Of a stretch of DNA of 64,000 nucleotides, positions 39,852-48,546 are shown one piece after another. Each line of letters begins with the position of its first letter. Within the stretch, counting starts at the first letter, position 1. A program made the position numbers and the translations under genes. The notes beneath the pieces were generated by a model. The model made no database searches. It saw only the letters and a list, made by a program, of their open reading frames with translations, and was not told where the DNA came from. The DNA lies in contig CAXSZX010000013.1 of NCBI GenBank assembly GCA_964242115.1, positions 65,102-129,101 on the forward strand, read 5' to 3'. Source of the stretch: BOG-908 sp964242115 (GTDB lineage: Bacteria > Pseudomonadota > Alphaproteobacteria > Acetobacterales > Acetobacteraceae).

Positions 39852-40430
39852 CTAAGCCGCCTCGTCCGTCTCGATCTGCGGCAGCGGCGGCGGCGTCTTG
39901 CCCTCGCGCGCCAGCCTGTCGTTCGCCGCGGCCACCATCGCGTTCAGATCTGTCTGCGTGCACAGCCCCAGGATCACCGGATCGCGCGGCTTGATGTTGG
40001 CGCTGTTCCAATGCTGCCTGTCGCGCACCTTCTGGATGGTGTCCTTGGTGGTGCCTAGCAGCTTGATCACCTGCGCTTCCGACAACTGCGGGTAATGCCG
40101 CAGCACGAACGCAATTCCGTCCGGCCGATCGTTGCGCTTGGCTACCGGCGTGTAGCGTGCGCCCTTCTGCTTCTTCGGCACGTGCGTGGTGATCGGCATC
40201 ATCTTCAGCCGCGCGTCGGCGTTCTTCTCGCAGCGCACGATCTCGTCGGCGGTCACCTGGCTGTTGGCCACCGGGTCGTAGCCGTTGATGCCCTGGGCCA
40301 CCTCGCCGTCGGCGATCGCCTGAATTTCCAACGGGTGCATGCCGCAGAAATCGGCGATCTGGTCGAAGGTGAGCGCGGTCTTGTCGATCAGCCAGACGGC
40401 CGTGGCTTTCGGCATCAAAGGGAGCGTCAT
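39852..40430 (-). CDS. trcR: Cell cycle transcriptional regulator TrcR (DUF1013)
   Basis: 192 residues of DUF1013/TrcR, an alphaproteobacterial transcription factor linked to cell-cycle control. Diagnostic segments: LPLMPKATAVWLIDKTALTFDQIADFCGMHPLEIQAIADGEVAQGI (given in parts), EIVRCEKNADARL, KRNDRPDGIAFVLRHYP, EAQVIKLLGTTKDTIQKVRDR and NIKPRDPVILGLCTQTDL. Two helix-turn-helix-like segments are plausible (residues about 20-45 and 115-145). Length and start match the family. A tRNA gene follows divergently placed 257 bp upstream. Confidence 0.93.
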   Translation of the reverse strand: MTLPLMPKATAVWLIDKTALTFDQIADFCGMHPLEIQAIADGEVAQGINGYDPVANSQVTADEIVRCEKNADARLKMMPITTHVPKKQKGARYTPVAKRNDRPDGIAFVLRHYPQLSEAQVIKLLGTTKDTIQKVRDRQHWNSANIKPRDPVILGLCTQTDLNAMVAAANDRLAREGKTPPPLPQIETDEAA

Positions 40431-40686
40431 CGTGTCATCCTCGGGCGCGGGACGCCGCCTGACGAGACCATCACCATCGCGTGCAACACGGTCTGTGGGA
40501 GGCCCCGCTGCAGGGTGCGCCGATCAGCAGCAATCCCCAGGATATGGGCTGCGTGTCAGGCACCGGTCAAGATGGTTACGCGCAGTGTGGGAGATAAGTT
40601 TTCGCAGGGCTGCCCCGCCTACGTTGCGCCGGAGAACCCATTGGCGCCGCGTTTGCCGCGCCGCCGCCAGCGCCTATATCGGGTCA

Positions 40687-40769
40687 TGCGGTCGAGAAGA
40701 CTCGAACTTCCACGAGGTTGCCCCCACAAGCACCTCAAGCTTGCGCGTCTACCATTCCGCCACGACCGC
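40687..40769 (-). tRNA. tRNA-Leu (GAG anticodon)
   Basis: Complete cloverleaf on the minus strand: 7-bp acceptor stem GCGGTCG/CGACCGC, D-arm with GGAATGGTAGACGC, anticodon stem CAAGC/GCTTG around loop TTGAGGT (anticodon GAG), a long type II variable arm of a leucine tRNA, and T-arm with GTTCGAGTC. The 3' CCA is not encoded. It reads leucine codons CUC/CUU. It sits between trcR and lipB. Confidence 0.96.
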
Positions 40770-40835
40770 ACGGTGGGCGGCCTATAACGGATGCCGCCGA
40801 CGGTTTCAACTCTCACCCTACCGCCCGCGCCCCAC

Positions 40836-41489
40836 ATGCTGGAGTGGCTGGTCTCCCCAGGCCTGACCGCCTACCCCGACGCAATGGCCAACATGCGCGC
40901 CCGCATCGCCGCCATCCGCGCCGGCGCCGCGCCGGAGCGCGTCTGGCTCCTGCAACACCCGCCGCTCTACACGGCCGGCACCTCCTCCCAGCCGGCTGAC
41001 CTGGCCGACCCGGACCGCTTCCCTACGTTCGAGGCCGGCCGCGGCGGCCAGTGGACCTATCACGGCCCCGGCCAGCTGGTCGGCTACGTCATGCTGGACC
41101 TCACAAGCCGGCACGGCAGCGTGCCCGCACGCGACGTGCACGCCTACGTCACCGCGCTGGAGGCCTGGCTGATCGACACCCTGGCCGGCTTCAGCATCCA
41201 CGGCGAGCGCCGCCCCGGCCGTGTGGGCGTCTGGGTGCGCGACGCCGCCACCGGCACCGAGGCCAAGATCGCCGCCATCGGCGTGCGGGTGACGCGCTGG
41301 GTCACTTGGCACGGCGTCTCGCTGAACGTCTGCCCAGAGCTGGACCACTTCACCGGCATCGTCCCCTGCGGCATCCGCGAGCACGGCGTCACCAGCCTGC
41401 AAGCACTCGGCGCGACGGCAAGCATGGACGAGGTTGCTCGCGCCCTGCGGGCAAATTGGGACAGAGTGTTCACCGACTCTTCAATCTGA
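40836..41489 (+). CDS. lipB: Octanoyl-ACP:protein N-octanoyltransferase LipB
   Basis: 217 residues. LipB moves octanoate from ACP to lipoyl domains of 2-oxoacid dehydrogenases and GcvH, the first step of lipoate synthesis. Motifs: VWLLQHPPLYTAGTSS, GRGGQWTYHGPGQLVGYVMLDL, the loop EAKIAAIGVRVTRWVTWHGVSLNV with the conserved Lys, and the acyl-accepting Cys in IVPCGIREHGVTSL. The ATG at 40836 gives the normal length; the ORF continues 15 codons upstream without similarity. Acyl-ligase Cys/Lys pair intact. Confidence 0.96.
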   Translation: MLEWLVSPGLTAYPDAMANMRARIAAIRAGAAPERVWLLQHPPLYTAGTSSQPADLADPDRFPTFEAGRGGQWTYHGPGQLVGYVMLDLTSRHGSVPARDVHAYVTALEAWLIDTLAGFSIHGERRPGRVGVWVRDAATGTEAKIAAIGVRVTRWVTWHGVSLNVCPELDHFTGIVPCGIREHGVTSLQALGATASMDEVARALRANWDRVFTDSSI

Positions 41490-41550
41490 TCAAGCGCTTG
41501 TTGAGAACCATCCACCGGCGAAGCCTTACGCAGGATCGTTGCCGGAAGCA

Positions 41551-41637
41551 AAGGCAAGCGGTTCTTTTTTGAAAAAAAGAACCAAAAAACTTTTGGTCCT
41601 CGGGACCTACGTCTGTTGAAGGATCCGCGACAGCGCC
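41551..41637. repeat. Left half of a split intergenic repeat (B arm)
   Basis: GGCAAGCGGTTCTTTTTTG, AAAAAGAACCAAAAAACTTTTGG, then GGATCCGCGACAGCGC. The matching right arm is not next to it but about 355 bp away at 41994. Confidence 0.88.
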
Positions 41638-41993
41638 GAGCCGGGTGCTGCGCTTGTCGCGAGAGCCTCGTGTTAAACCGTTTGAACAACGACTTCATGG
41701 AGCAAACGCAGAAGCTTTTTGTCTTTCGACGAAGCGAAGTGGAGCCGAAGATTCAACCTTTGCGTCCTCGACCAAAGCAGAACGGAAAGCTCAACGAAAG
41801 AAAAGAATTGCTGAACAGCAGCGTCGGTACGCCGTCCCGAGACTCTGCAGCGCAATCGAACAGCGATCGAGTTGCTCTAGGTGTTCAGTGGAAGATGCTT
41901 GCGCAGCATATCACCGGTGACACCGTCAGATCACGGTTTCCGCGGGTTGCAAACGCTGAAACGACACGCCACCCAAAACGCACCCAAAGAAGA
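41638..41993. other. 356-bp lower-GC segment inside a split repeat
   Basis: The segment lies between the two arms of one repeat copy. It is lower in GC than surrounding genes. Two overlapping plus-strand frames cross it (41616-41996 and 41645-41920) with Lys/Arg/Gln-rich predicted products and no recognisable domain; the first includes ATG 41697 but no ribosome site. I see no terminal inverted repeats. It may be an insertion into the repeat or a degraded gene. Confidence 0.5.
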
Positions 41994-42033
41994 TAACGTT
42001 TTTTGTTTTTTCAAAGAAGAACTGCTTGCCTTC
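41994..42033. repeat. Right half of a split intergenic repeat (B arm)
   Basis: GATAACGTTTTTTGTTTTTTC followed by AAAGAAGAACTGCTTGCC, a slightly worn right B arm, ends 30 bp before the oxidoreductase stop codon. Confidence 0.75.
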
Positions 42034-42062
42034 CCTGTGCCGCCATCAGCCGCAAGCCAACC

Positions 42063-43046
42063 TCAGGAATGCACCCGTATCAGCCCAGCCGCTTCTGCCG
42101 TCGCCCGCGACCGTGCCATGCCCGCCCCCACGGCGAGTGCCGCCTCCAGCGCCCGCCGCCCCGCCGCCGCGTCCACCACCACCGGCGCTCCGTCCACGCA
42201 CGAGGCCACGAACGCCGCGTGTTCGGCTTCCAACACGTCGTGGTCCTCCCAGGCCGCCTCGTCCAGCAGGAAGCCGTCCGTCCCGGGCACTTCCACGCCG
42301 CGCTCGCGCCCGATCATCGTCAGCCGCCGCGCCACGAAGTCCGCAGACAGGTAGCCCTCCTGGCTGAACAGCCGCATCTTGCGTTCCGTCTTCAGCGAGA
42401 TGCGGCTGGCGGTGATCGTCGCCACGCACCCGTTGACGAAGCGCACCCGCGCGTTGGCGATGTCCTCGAACGCGCTGGAGACCGCCGCCCCCAGCGCGTC
42501 CACGCTCTCGATTTCCGAGTTCACCAGGCTCAACACCAGGTCCAAATCGTGGATCATCAGGTCGAGGATCACCGAGACGTCCGTCCCGCGCGGCTTGAAC
42601 GGCGCGATGCGCGTGGCCTCGATGTAGAGCGGCCGGGTGATGCGCGCCGAGATCGCGCCGTGTTCGGGCGAGTAGCGCAGCAGGTGGCCCACCTGCAGCA
42701 CGCAGCCTTGCGCCCGGGCCAGCTCCGCCAGCGCGTCGGCCTGGTCCAGCGTGGCCGCGATCGGCTTCTCCACCAGCACGTGCCGGCCGCGTTCCAGCGC
42801 CACCGCGGCGATGTCGTAATGCGCCTCTGCCGGCGCGGCGATAATCACCGCCTCGGCCGTCTCCAGCAGGTCCGCCAGCCCCATTGCCGGCACCCCGCCC
42901 AGCTCGCGCCCCACCAGCGCGGCGCGGCCTGCATCCACGTCGGTGATGCCCACCAGCGCCGCTCGCTGGCTGGCTGCGACTTTTATGGCGTGGAAGCGGC
43001 CAAAATGGCCGGCGCCGATGACGCCGATGCGAAGAATCCTGGACAT
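42063..43046 (-). CDS. Gfo/Idh/MocA family oxidoreductase
   Basis: 327 residues. NAD(P)-binding Rossmann motif LRIGVIGAGHFGRFHAIKVA at the N-terminus, the family EKPIAATLDQADAL loop (HVLVEKPIA), and the C-terminal segment VSVILDLMIHDLDLVLSLV, where Asp and His form the usual DxxxHD-type active site. LLRYSPEHGAI precedes it. Members act on sugars, inositol or UDP-GlcNAc-derived sugars; a UDP-N-acetylglucosamine 3-dehydrogenase-like role is possible because similar proteins carry the same NPMAEHG-type loop, but this is not certain. Start ATG 43046 or 43058. Only 50 bp separate it from the divergent MOSC gene. Confidence 0.88.
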   Translation of the reverse strand: MSRILRIGVIGAGHFGRFHAIKVAASQRAALVGITDVDAGRAALVGRELGGVPAMGLADLLETAEAVIIAAPAEAHYDIAAVALERGRHVLVEKPIAATLDQADALAELARAQGCVLQVGHLLRYSPEHGAISARITRPLYIEATRIAPFKPRGTDVSVILDLMIHDLDLVLSLVNSEIESVDALGAAVSSAFEDIANARVRFVNGCVATITASRISLKTERKMRLFSQEGYLSADFVARRLTMIGRERGVEVPGTDGFLLDEAAWEDHDVLEAEHAAFVASCVDGAPVVVDAAAGRRALEAALAVGAGMARSRATAEAAGLIRVHS

Positions 43047-43095
43047 GGCGGCGACCATAGAACAGGAACGCAGGATCAGGGAGACGCCTCCCGCC

Positions 43096-43974
43096 GTGCC
43101 AAAGACCCCGCCCGTGCTGCTCTCCGAACTCCACGTCTTCCCGGTAAAGGGCCTTGCCGGCTTCTCGCCCAACCGGGCCGACGTCGAACCCTGCGGGCTG
43201 GGTGGCGACCGCCGCTGGATGGTGGTCGACCCGACCGGTCGCATGTTTACGCAACGCACCCACCCTGCGATGGCCACCATTCGCGCTGGCCTGCACGGTA
43301 CTCAGACCACTCTGAGCCGCCCCGGCCACGGCAGCTTCACCCTCGCTTTGCCAACACCCGATGCCCCGCGCGCCGAGGTCAGCATCTGGCGCGACTCGCT
43401 GACCGCCGCGCTGGCTGACGATGATGCCCACGCCTGGATCACCCGCGCGCTGGGCACCGACGCCCGCCTCGCCTACATGGACGACCAGGCCGTCCGCCCG
43501 GTGAACCCGACCCACGGCGCACCTACCGACCGCGTCAGCTTCGCCGACGGCTACCCGGTCCTGCTCACCTCGGCGGGCTCGCTGGCCGACTTGAATGCCC
43601 GCCTGTCGCACCCCGTCCCGATCAGCCGCTTTCGCGCCAACCTGGTAGTCGCCGGCGCGGCTCCGTGGGCCGAGGACACCTGGCGGCTGATCCGCATCGG
43701 CTCGGCCACGTTCCGGGTGGTCAAACCCTGCGAGCGCTGCACGGTGACCACCATCGACCAGCAGACCGGCGAGCGGCCCCATCGCACGGAGCCGCTGCGC
43801 ACGCTGGCGCGGTTCCGGCAGGACGAGCGCGGGATCATGTTCGGGCAGAACCTGATCCCGATCGGGGGCGACGGCGGCTTCGGCCTAGTCACCGTCGGGA
43901 ACCGGGTGGAGGTGCTGGAGAGCGGGGCGCCAAACGTGGTTCCGGTGGTGGCAGGGAGCGAAGTGCTCGCTTGA
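43096..43974 (+). CDS. MOSC domain-containing protein (YcbX/mARC family)
   Basis: 292 residues. N-terminal MOSC-N beta barrel: VLLSELHVFPVKGLAGFSPNRADVEPCGLGGDRRWMVVDPTGRMFTQR (given as segments HVFPVKGLAGFS, GLGGDRRWMVVD). C-terminal MOSC domain: ISRFRANLVVAG, RIGSATFRVVKPCERCTVTTIDQQTGERP with the Mo-binding Cys in KPCERC, and GIMFGQNLIPI. Proteins of this type are molybdenum enzymes that reduce N-hydroxylated compounds. No 2Fe-2S domain follows, unlike E. coli YcbX. Start taken as GTG 43096; upstream in-frame codons run into the oxidoreductase gene on the other strand. Confidence 0.88.
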   Translation: MPKTPPVLLSELHVFPVKGLAGFSPNRADVEPCGLGGDRRWMVVDPTGRMFTQRTHPAMATIRAGLHGTQTTLSRPGHGSFTLALPTPDAPRAEVSIWRDSLTAALADDDAHAWITRALGTDARLAYMDDQAVRPVNPTHGAPTDRVSFADGYPVLLTSAGSLADLNARLSHPVPISRFRANLVVAGAAPWAEDTWRLIRIGSATFRVVKPCERCTVTTIDQQTGERPHRTEPLRTLARFRQDERGIMFGQNLIPIGGDGGFGLVTVGNRVEVLESGAPNVVPVVAGSEVLA

Positions 43975-43990
43975 AGGTCAAGCGAAGAGA

Positions 43991-44062
43991 GAAGGAAGGC
44001 TTTCTTTTTCGAGAAAAAGAAGCAAAAAGCTTTTGCGCACGCTGTCGCGGACGGCTGAGACA
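43991..44062. repeat. Single A arm of the intergenic repeat
   Basis: GGCTTTCTTTTTCGAGAAAAAG, CAAAAAGCTTTTGCG and CGCTGTCGCGGACGGCTGAG. Only the left arm is present; it stands between convergent MOSC and a small membrane-protein gene. Confidence 0.85.
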
Positions 44063-44093
44063 GCACGCAGCCGGACGATTGATGCAGCAGGTC

Positions 44094-44567
44094 TTAAGGA
44101 CAGTGTCCGTCGGCAAGAACCCACCGCAACGGCGGGTGGCGCTCGTTCAGTGGCAATGGGCAAGCCACGTAGTGCCGGTTCGCCAGGATCGCTGACGTTG
44201 CGAACTCCGTCAGCGGAACCGCTATGACCGTCAGCAGCACACTCCCTATCGCCACACCAAAACACACTGTCAGCGCGTTCATTCCGCGCTTGGACGTGGC
44301 CCGCCTGCGACGCTCGCTTCCAGGCGCCTGATCCGGCGCAGGCAACAGCGTCATCGCAGCCAGCGCAAAACACAGAACCGCCAATGGCAGACCGATCGCA
44401 TCGCGTGGAGACAACGCCACCACCGGCGCATGACGGCGAACGGCGTCTATCGACGGCAGCAGGCTGGACACCGAGAACCATAACGGCAACAAGCCGAGTA
44501 GAGCGAAGCCGGCAAACGCAGGCAGCGCCTTGGACCGGTCAGGTAATGACCAACCACTACCTACCAT
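44094..44567 (-). CDS. Small membrane protein next to a toxin-like gene (possible immunity protein)
   Basis: 157 residues with three hydrophobic segments: AFAGFALLGLLPLWFSVSSLL (about 17-37), AIGLPLAVLCFALAAMTLL (about 57-75) and LTVCFGVAIGSVLLTVIAVPL (about 103-123). The end carries two cysteines (YVACPLP, ADGHCP). The ATG at 44567 overlaps the stop of the upstream toxin-like gene by seven bases. No family is recognised. Its size, multiple helices and tight coupling to the neighbouring gene fit an immunity protein for a membrane-active toxin, which is an inference from layout only. Confidence 0.65.
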   Translation of the reverse strand: MVGSGWSLPDRSKALPAFAGFALLGLLPLWFSVSSLLPSIDAVRRHAPVVALSPRDAIGLPLAVLCFALAAMTLLPAPDQAPGSERRRRATSKRGMNALTVCFGVAIGSVLLTVIAVPLTEFATSAILANRHYVACPLPLNERHPPLRWVLADGHCP

Positions 44568-45417
44568 AGATAGGATAGTTCGCCGCGAACCCAATCCGCC
44601 TGGCGCCCGAGCTTGTCTGCAAGCGCGCGTGAATCCTGCGCAAGGTCGTTCACAAGCCTGCTGTGAGCGAGCTGGTTGAAGCGCGCATCCGCCTCCGCGC
44701 CCAAATTGTTCCAGACCTGCGCCAGCGTCGCCAGTCGTTTGTCGTAACGCTCGCTGAGCTTGTCGGTGATGTGACATTCCTCGTCCAGCTTGTACAACGC
44801 GTAACCCGCTATCACACCGACCGCAAAAGCCACCAGGAAAGGCCCGCAGGCGAGACTGCCAATCGTGGCAAGGCCGGCGATGGTGGTGCCGGAGATGGCG
44901 GATCCCGCCGCAGCGCCAAGAGCGGACGCTAGCACGACCGACGGGATGTCCACCGTGAGGCTGCCGAGAAGCTGTCCCAGCGTCGAGTTGTCCCGAAAAA
45001 TGTAGTCGGCCACGTCACAGCAACTACGAGGTAGATCCCGAACCGGGCAGAGTCCTTCGCCGCGGCGCGTATGCCGGGTTTGCCTATCTGTAGCTCCATG
45101 ATTTTCGGATTATCGAGCCGATAGCGCGTACCGGTGATGATCTTGCGTCCGGCCGGCCACCCCTTGAAGACGACCAGATCGTGTCCCGCGCTGCTTTTCG
45201 TGAAGTAGACCTGGGCGCCTTTCCAGGACGCGAAATCCTTGCGGAGCTTGTACAATATCTTCGCACTGCCGAAAGTGTCCTTTAACGGACCTGTCCAGAG
45301 CTTGCCCTGTGTCTCCTGCTCGCTGAGCATGATGTCGTCCTGTGTCGGGGTAAGCTCGTGGCGAGCGACCTTCTCCTCCAGCCAAATACGCAACATGTTC
45401 TTCTCGTCGACGACCAT
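44561..45417 (-). pseudogene. Toxin-like protein with central hydrophobic region, interrupted by a frameshift
   Basis: Two frames appear to be one protein. Frame 1 (from ATG 45417) gives MVVDEKNMLRIWLEEKVARHE...YFTKSSAGHDLVVFKG...YRLDNPKIMELQIGKPGIRAAAKDSARFGIYLVVAV. Near 45015 the reading shifts by one base to frame 2, ADYIFRDNSTLGQLLGSL, then a Gly/Ala-rich hydrophobic stretch (ALGAAAGSAISG, CGPFLVAFAVGVIAGYALY) and a charged helical tail (DEECHITDKLSERYDKRLATL) ending at 44561. One extra base between GTG and ACG would join them as V-N-V-A-D-Y. The layout (soluble front, glycine-zipper membrane hairpin, helical tail, small membrane neighbour) resembles secreted membrane-permeabilising effectors. 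Whether the frameshift is real, programmed or a sequencing error is unknown. Confidence 0.6.
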
Positions 45418-45788
45418 CACCCGCTGCGTCGGGCTTGCCGGTGGCGCGACAGCCGGCGATGAAGCAGCCGCCAGGAGACGTGACGGGTGGCATGGCCTTA
45501 CTCTGATGCTTGGTCGCAATCGCAACACTTTACGTTACCGAAAGTTCTCGCCGCCGGGCTTTCCGCCCTGCCTGCCTGCCCGCCTTGCCTACGACGGGCG
45601 CGGGTTGGTGACAGCTTGCCAACCACTGACCCAGAGAATCAGGCGCCGGAAACAGGCAGGCGCGAGCACGACCCGTCCTTCGCCGGTGCTTCCGTTCACC
45701 AGCGACCAAGCTCTCCTTGCCTCTACCCCCCCGCCGCAGGCATACCCCGCCGAAAGCCCCTCCTCCACCGGAGCCCAGACCACCCACC
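45418..45788. other. 371-bp intergenic region between the toxin-like gene and secD
   Basis: Divergent promoters for both flanks must lie here. The plus strand from about 45,600 to 45,788 is C-rich and open in several frames but has no homologous reading; the reading upstream of secD is a Pro/Arg stretch of low credibility. No copy of the AT-rich repeat and no hairpin of note were seen. Confidence 0.5.
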
Positions 45789-47348
45789 ATGATGTATTTC
45801 AGCCGCGGCAAGACCCTCGGCGTTCTCGCCATCTGCTTTCTGGGCCTCCTCCTCGCCCTGCCCAACCTCGCCCCGGCCCCCAACTCATGGATCCCCTGGC
45901 GCCGCGTCCACCTGGGCCTCGACCTCCGCGGCGGCTCCTACCTGCTGATGCAGGTCGACCTCGACGCCGTTAAACACGAACGCCTCGACGCGCTGGCAGA
46001 CGGAGCCCGCGCTGCCCTCCTGCACGACCACCTCGGCTACCAGAACCTCGCCCCCGAACCCAACAACGGCCGCGTCTTCCTCCACCTCCGCGACCCGTCC
46101 CAGCACGACGCCGCCATCGCCGCCCTCCGCGCCATCCCGCAAGCCGTCCCCGGCGAGTTCACCGTCACCGACCTCGCGGGCAGCAACGTCGCCATCACCC
46201 TCTCGCCCGCCGCCCTGCGCCAGACCGCTACCCACGCCGTCGAGCAGTCCATCGAGATCGTCCGCCGCCGCATCGACGAGACCGGCGTCGTCGACCCCCA
46301 GATCACCCGCCAGGGCGACGACCGCATCGTCGTCCAGCTTCCGGGCGTCGAGGACCCCAACCGCGTCAAGGAACTCCTCGGCAAGACCGCCAAGATGACC
46401 TTCCATTTGCTCGACGAGAGCTACGTCGCCGGCGAACCCGCTCCCCCCGGCACCGAGCTGCTGCCGATGCAGGCCAATCCCGCCGAGAAGCTCCCCATCC
46501 GCAAGCGCGTGGAAGTGGACGGTGCCGACCTCACCGATGCCCGCGCCGGCACCAGCCAGCAGGACGGCGCCTGGGTGGTGAACTTCACCTTCGACTCGCT
46601 CGGCGCCCGCCGCTTCGCCGACACGTCGCGCAACAACATCGGCAAGCGCTTCGCCATCGTGCTCGACAACCAGATCATCAGCGCTCCGGTCATCCGCCAG
46701 GCCATCACCGGCGGCCAGGGCCAGATCAGCGGCAACTTCGACGCCGAGAGCGCCAACCAGCTCTCCATCCTGCTCCGCGCCGGCGCCCTGCCCGCACCTC
46801 TCACCGTCGAGGAGGAACGCACCGTCGGCCCCGAACTCGGTGCGGACTCAATCCGTGCCGGCGCCTACTCGCTGATCGCCGGCTTCCTGCTGGTAGTGGG
46901 CTTCATGGGCACCTTCTACGGCCTGTTCGGCTGGTTCGCGAACGTGGCCCTGCTCGCCAACCTCATCCTGCTGGTGGCCATCCTCTCCCTCTTCCAGGCC
47001 ACCCTCACGCTGCCTGGCATGGCCGGCCTGCTGCTCACGCTGGGCATGGCGGTGGACGCCAACATCCTCATCAACGAGCGCATCCGCGAAGAAACCAAGA
47101 ACGGGCGCACGCCGCTCAACGCCATGGAGACCGGCTTCCGCCGCGCCTTCTCCACCATCCTGGACAGCAACGTCACCGCCTTTCTCGCCCACGTCATGCT
47201 GTTCGTCTTCGGCACCGGGCCGGTGAAGGGCTTCGCGCTCACCATCACCGTGGGCATCGCGACCACGCTGTTTACGGCTACAGTGCTGGCTCGGCTGATG
47301 ATGGTGCGATGGTACGCGGCACAGCGGCCGCAGCTGTTGCCGGTGTAA
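45789..47348 (+). CDS. secD: Protein translocase subunit SecD
   Basis: 519 residues. First transmembrane helix GVLAICFLGLLLALPNLAP, then the D1 signature HLGLDLRGGSYLLMQVD, the periplasmic P1 region (EIVRRRIDETGVVDPQITRQGDDRIVVQLPG in parts), and the C-terminal five-helix RND-like bundle with SIRAGAYSLIAGFLLVVGFM, PGMAGLLLTLGMAVDANILINERIREE and ILDSNVTAFLAHVMLF. SecDF uses the proton gradient to complete export through SecYEG. The ATG at 45789 is followed by a second ATG. SecF follows after one repeat copy. Confidence 0.96.
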   Translation: MMYFSRGKTLGVLAICFLGLLLALPNLAPAPNSWIPWRRVHLGLDLRGGSYLLMQVDLDAVKHERLDALADGARAALLHDHLGYQNLAPEPNNGRVFLHLRDPSQHDAAIAALRAIPQAVPGEFTVTDLAGSNVAITLSPAALRQTATHAVEQSIEIVRRRIDETGVVDPQITRQGDDRIVVQLPGVEDPNRVKELLGKTAKMTFHLLDESYVAGEPAPPGTELLPMQANPAEKLPIRKRVEVDGADLTDARAGTSQQDGAWVVNFTFDSLGARRFADTSRNNIGKRFAIVLDNQIISAPVIRQAITGGQGQISGNFDAESANQLSILLRAGALPAPLTVEEERTVGPELGADSIRAGAYSLIAGFLLVVGFMGTFYGLFGWFANVALLANLILLVAILSLFQATLTLPGMAGLLLTLGMAVDANILINERIREETKNGRTPLNAMETGFRRAFSTILDSNVTAFLAHVMLFVFGTGPVKGFALTITVGIATTLFTATVLARLMMVRWYAAQRPQLLPV

Positions 47349-47493
47349 GAAAGAAAGGCCTTCTTTTTTGAAAAAAAGAAGCAAAAAACTTTTGCTCCCT
47401 CGGCACTCGTCGCGTGAGACGACTCGTTTCACCAACACGCGTCTAAGGGACCAAAAGTTTTTTGGTTCTTTTTTTCAAAAAAGAACCGCTTCA
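47348..47493. repeat. Intergenic repeat, full copy between secD and secF
   Basis: AAAGGCCTTCTTTTTTGAAA, CAAAAAACTTTTGCTCC, then GACCAAAAGTTTTTTGG and CAAAAAAGAACCGCTTC. It splits a pair normally found as one operon. The inner GTCGCGGA is eroded (CGTCGCGTGAGACG). Confidence 0.92.
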
Positions 47494-47518
47494 CCCAACC
47501 TGTAAGATAAACACCCCC

Positions 47519-48469
47519 ATGTTCACCCGCCCCCTATTCCGCTTCGTCCCCGACAACACGCGCTTCGCCTTCATGCGCGCGCGTTTCTACGGGCTTGCCG
47601 GCTCCTTCATCCTCTCCGCGATCTCCATTGGCCTGTTCTTCTACCCCGGCCTCCGCCTGGGCCTGGACTTCAAGGGCGGCATCACCGTCGAGGCCCGCAC
47701 CCAGGGCCCGGCCGACTTCAACCACCTCCGCGCCGCCTTCGCCCAGGCCGGCGTGCCCACCGCGGGCCTGCAGCGCTTCGGCGCGCCGGACGACGTGCTC
47801 ATCCGCCTCGACGCGCAAGCCACCCCGCAGGCCAATCAGGCCATGCAGCGCCAGGTTGAACACGTGCTGGCCACCGCGCAACCGGGCTCACGCGTTCTTC
47901 GAAACGACGTCGTCGGTGCCTCCGTCAGCGCGGAGCTGTTCCGCAACGGCGTGCTGGCACTCGTCATCAGCTTAGGCATGATCTTCGCCTACATCTGGTT
48001 CCGCTTCGAATGGCAGTTCGCCGTCGGCGCGGTCGTCACGTTGCTGCTCGACGTCACCAAAACCATCGGCTTCCTGGTCATCACGCGCATCGAGTTCGAC
48101 AGCGTGATGGTTGCAGCCATCCTCACCATCATCGGCTACTCCACCAACGACAAGGTCGTCGTCTACGATCGCGTGCGGGAAAACCTGCGCAAATACAAAA
48201 CGATGCCGTTACGGCAACTTATCGACCTGTCGATCAACGAAACGCTCAACCGCACGTTGGGCACCAGCTCAACCGTGTTTCTCGCCAGTGTTCCGCTTGC
48301 CTTGTTCGGCGGCGAAAGCCTGTCAGGTTTCGCGATGGCCATGCTGTTCGGCATCGCCATCGGCACTGTCAGCTCCATCATGATTGCAGCACCTATCCTG
48401 CTGCTTCTGGGAGAAAACAGGTTGCGTCGCGAGGTGACAGCACCCGTCAAGACGGCAACTGCGCGTTGA
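47519..48469 (+). CDS. secF: Protein translocase subunit SecF
   Basis: 316 residues. First helix GLAGSFILSAISIGLFFY, the SecF signature GLRLGLDFKGGITVE, then GASVSAELFRNGVLALVISLGMIFAYIWFRFEWQFAVGAVV (in parts), FDSVMVAAILTIIGYSTNDKVVVYDRVREN and INETLNRTLGTSSTVFLASVPL. Partner of SecD in the export machinery. The ATG at 47519 follows the repeat by about 25 bp; there is no strong ribosome site. Confidence 0.96.
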   Translation: MFTRPLFRFVPDNTRFAFMRARFYGLAGSFILSAISIGLFFYPGLRLGLDFKGGITVEARTQGPADFNHLRAAFAQAGVPTAGLQRFGAPDDVLIRLDAQATPQANQAMQRQVEHVLATAQPGSRVLRNDVVGASVSAELFRNGVLALVISLGMIFAYIWFRFEWQFAVGAVVTLLLDVTKTIGFLVITRIEFDSVMVAAILTIIGYSTNDKVVVYDRVRENLRKYKTMPLRQLIDLSINETLNRTLGTSSTVFLASVPLALFGGESLSGFAMAMLFGIAIGTVSSIMIAAPILLLLGENRLRREVTAPVKTATAR

Positions 48470-48546
48470 AGCGTCGTCACAATCGCGTTTACGCAAGCGC
48501 CTGACACGATTCGTGCTTGCGCGTCGCCGCGCGGCAATGCGTTGGA

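Noticed and set aside
41616..41996. 126-codon frame across the split-repeat segment as a real gene
   Set aside because: It begins inside a repeat arm, has a Lys/Arg/Gln-rich composition without a domain, and an overlapping frame is equally open.
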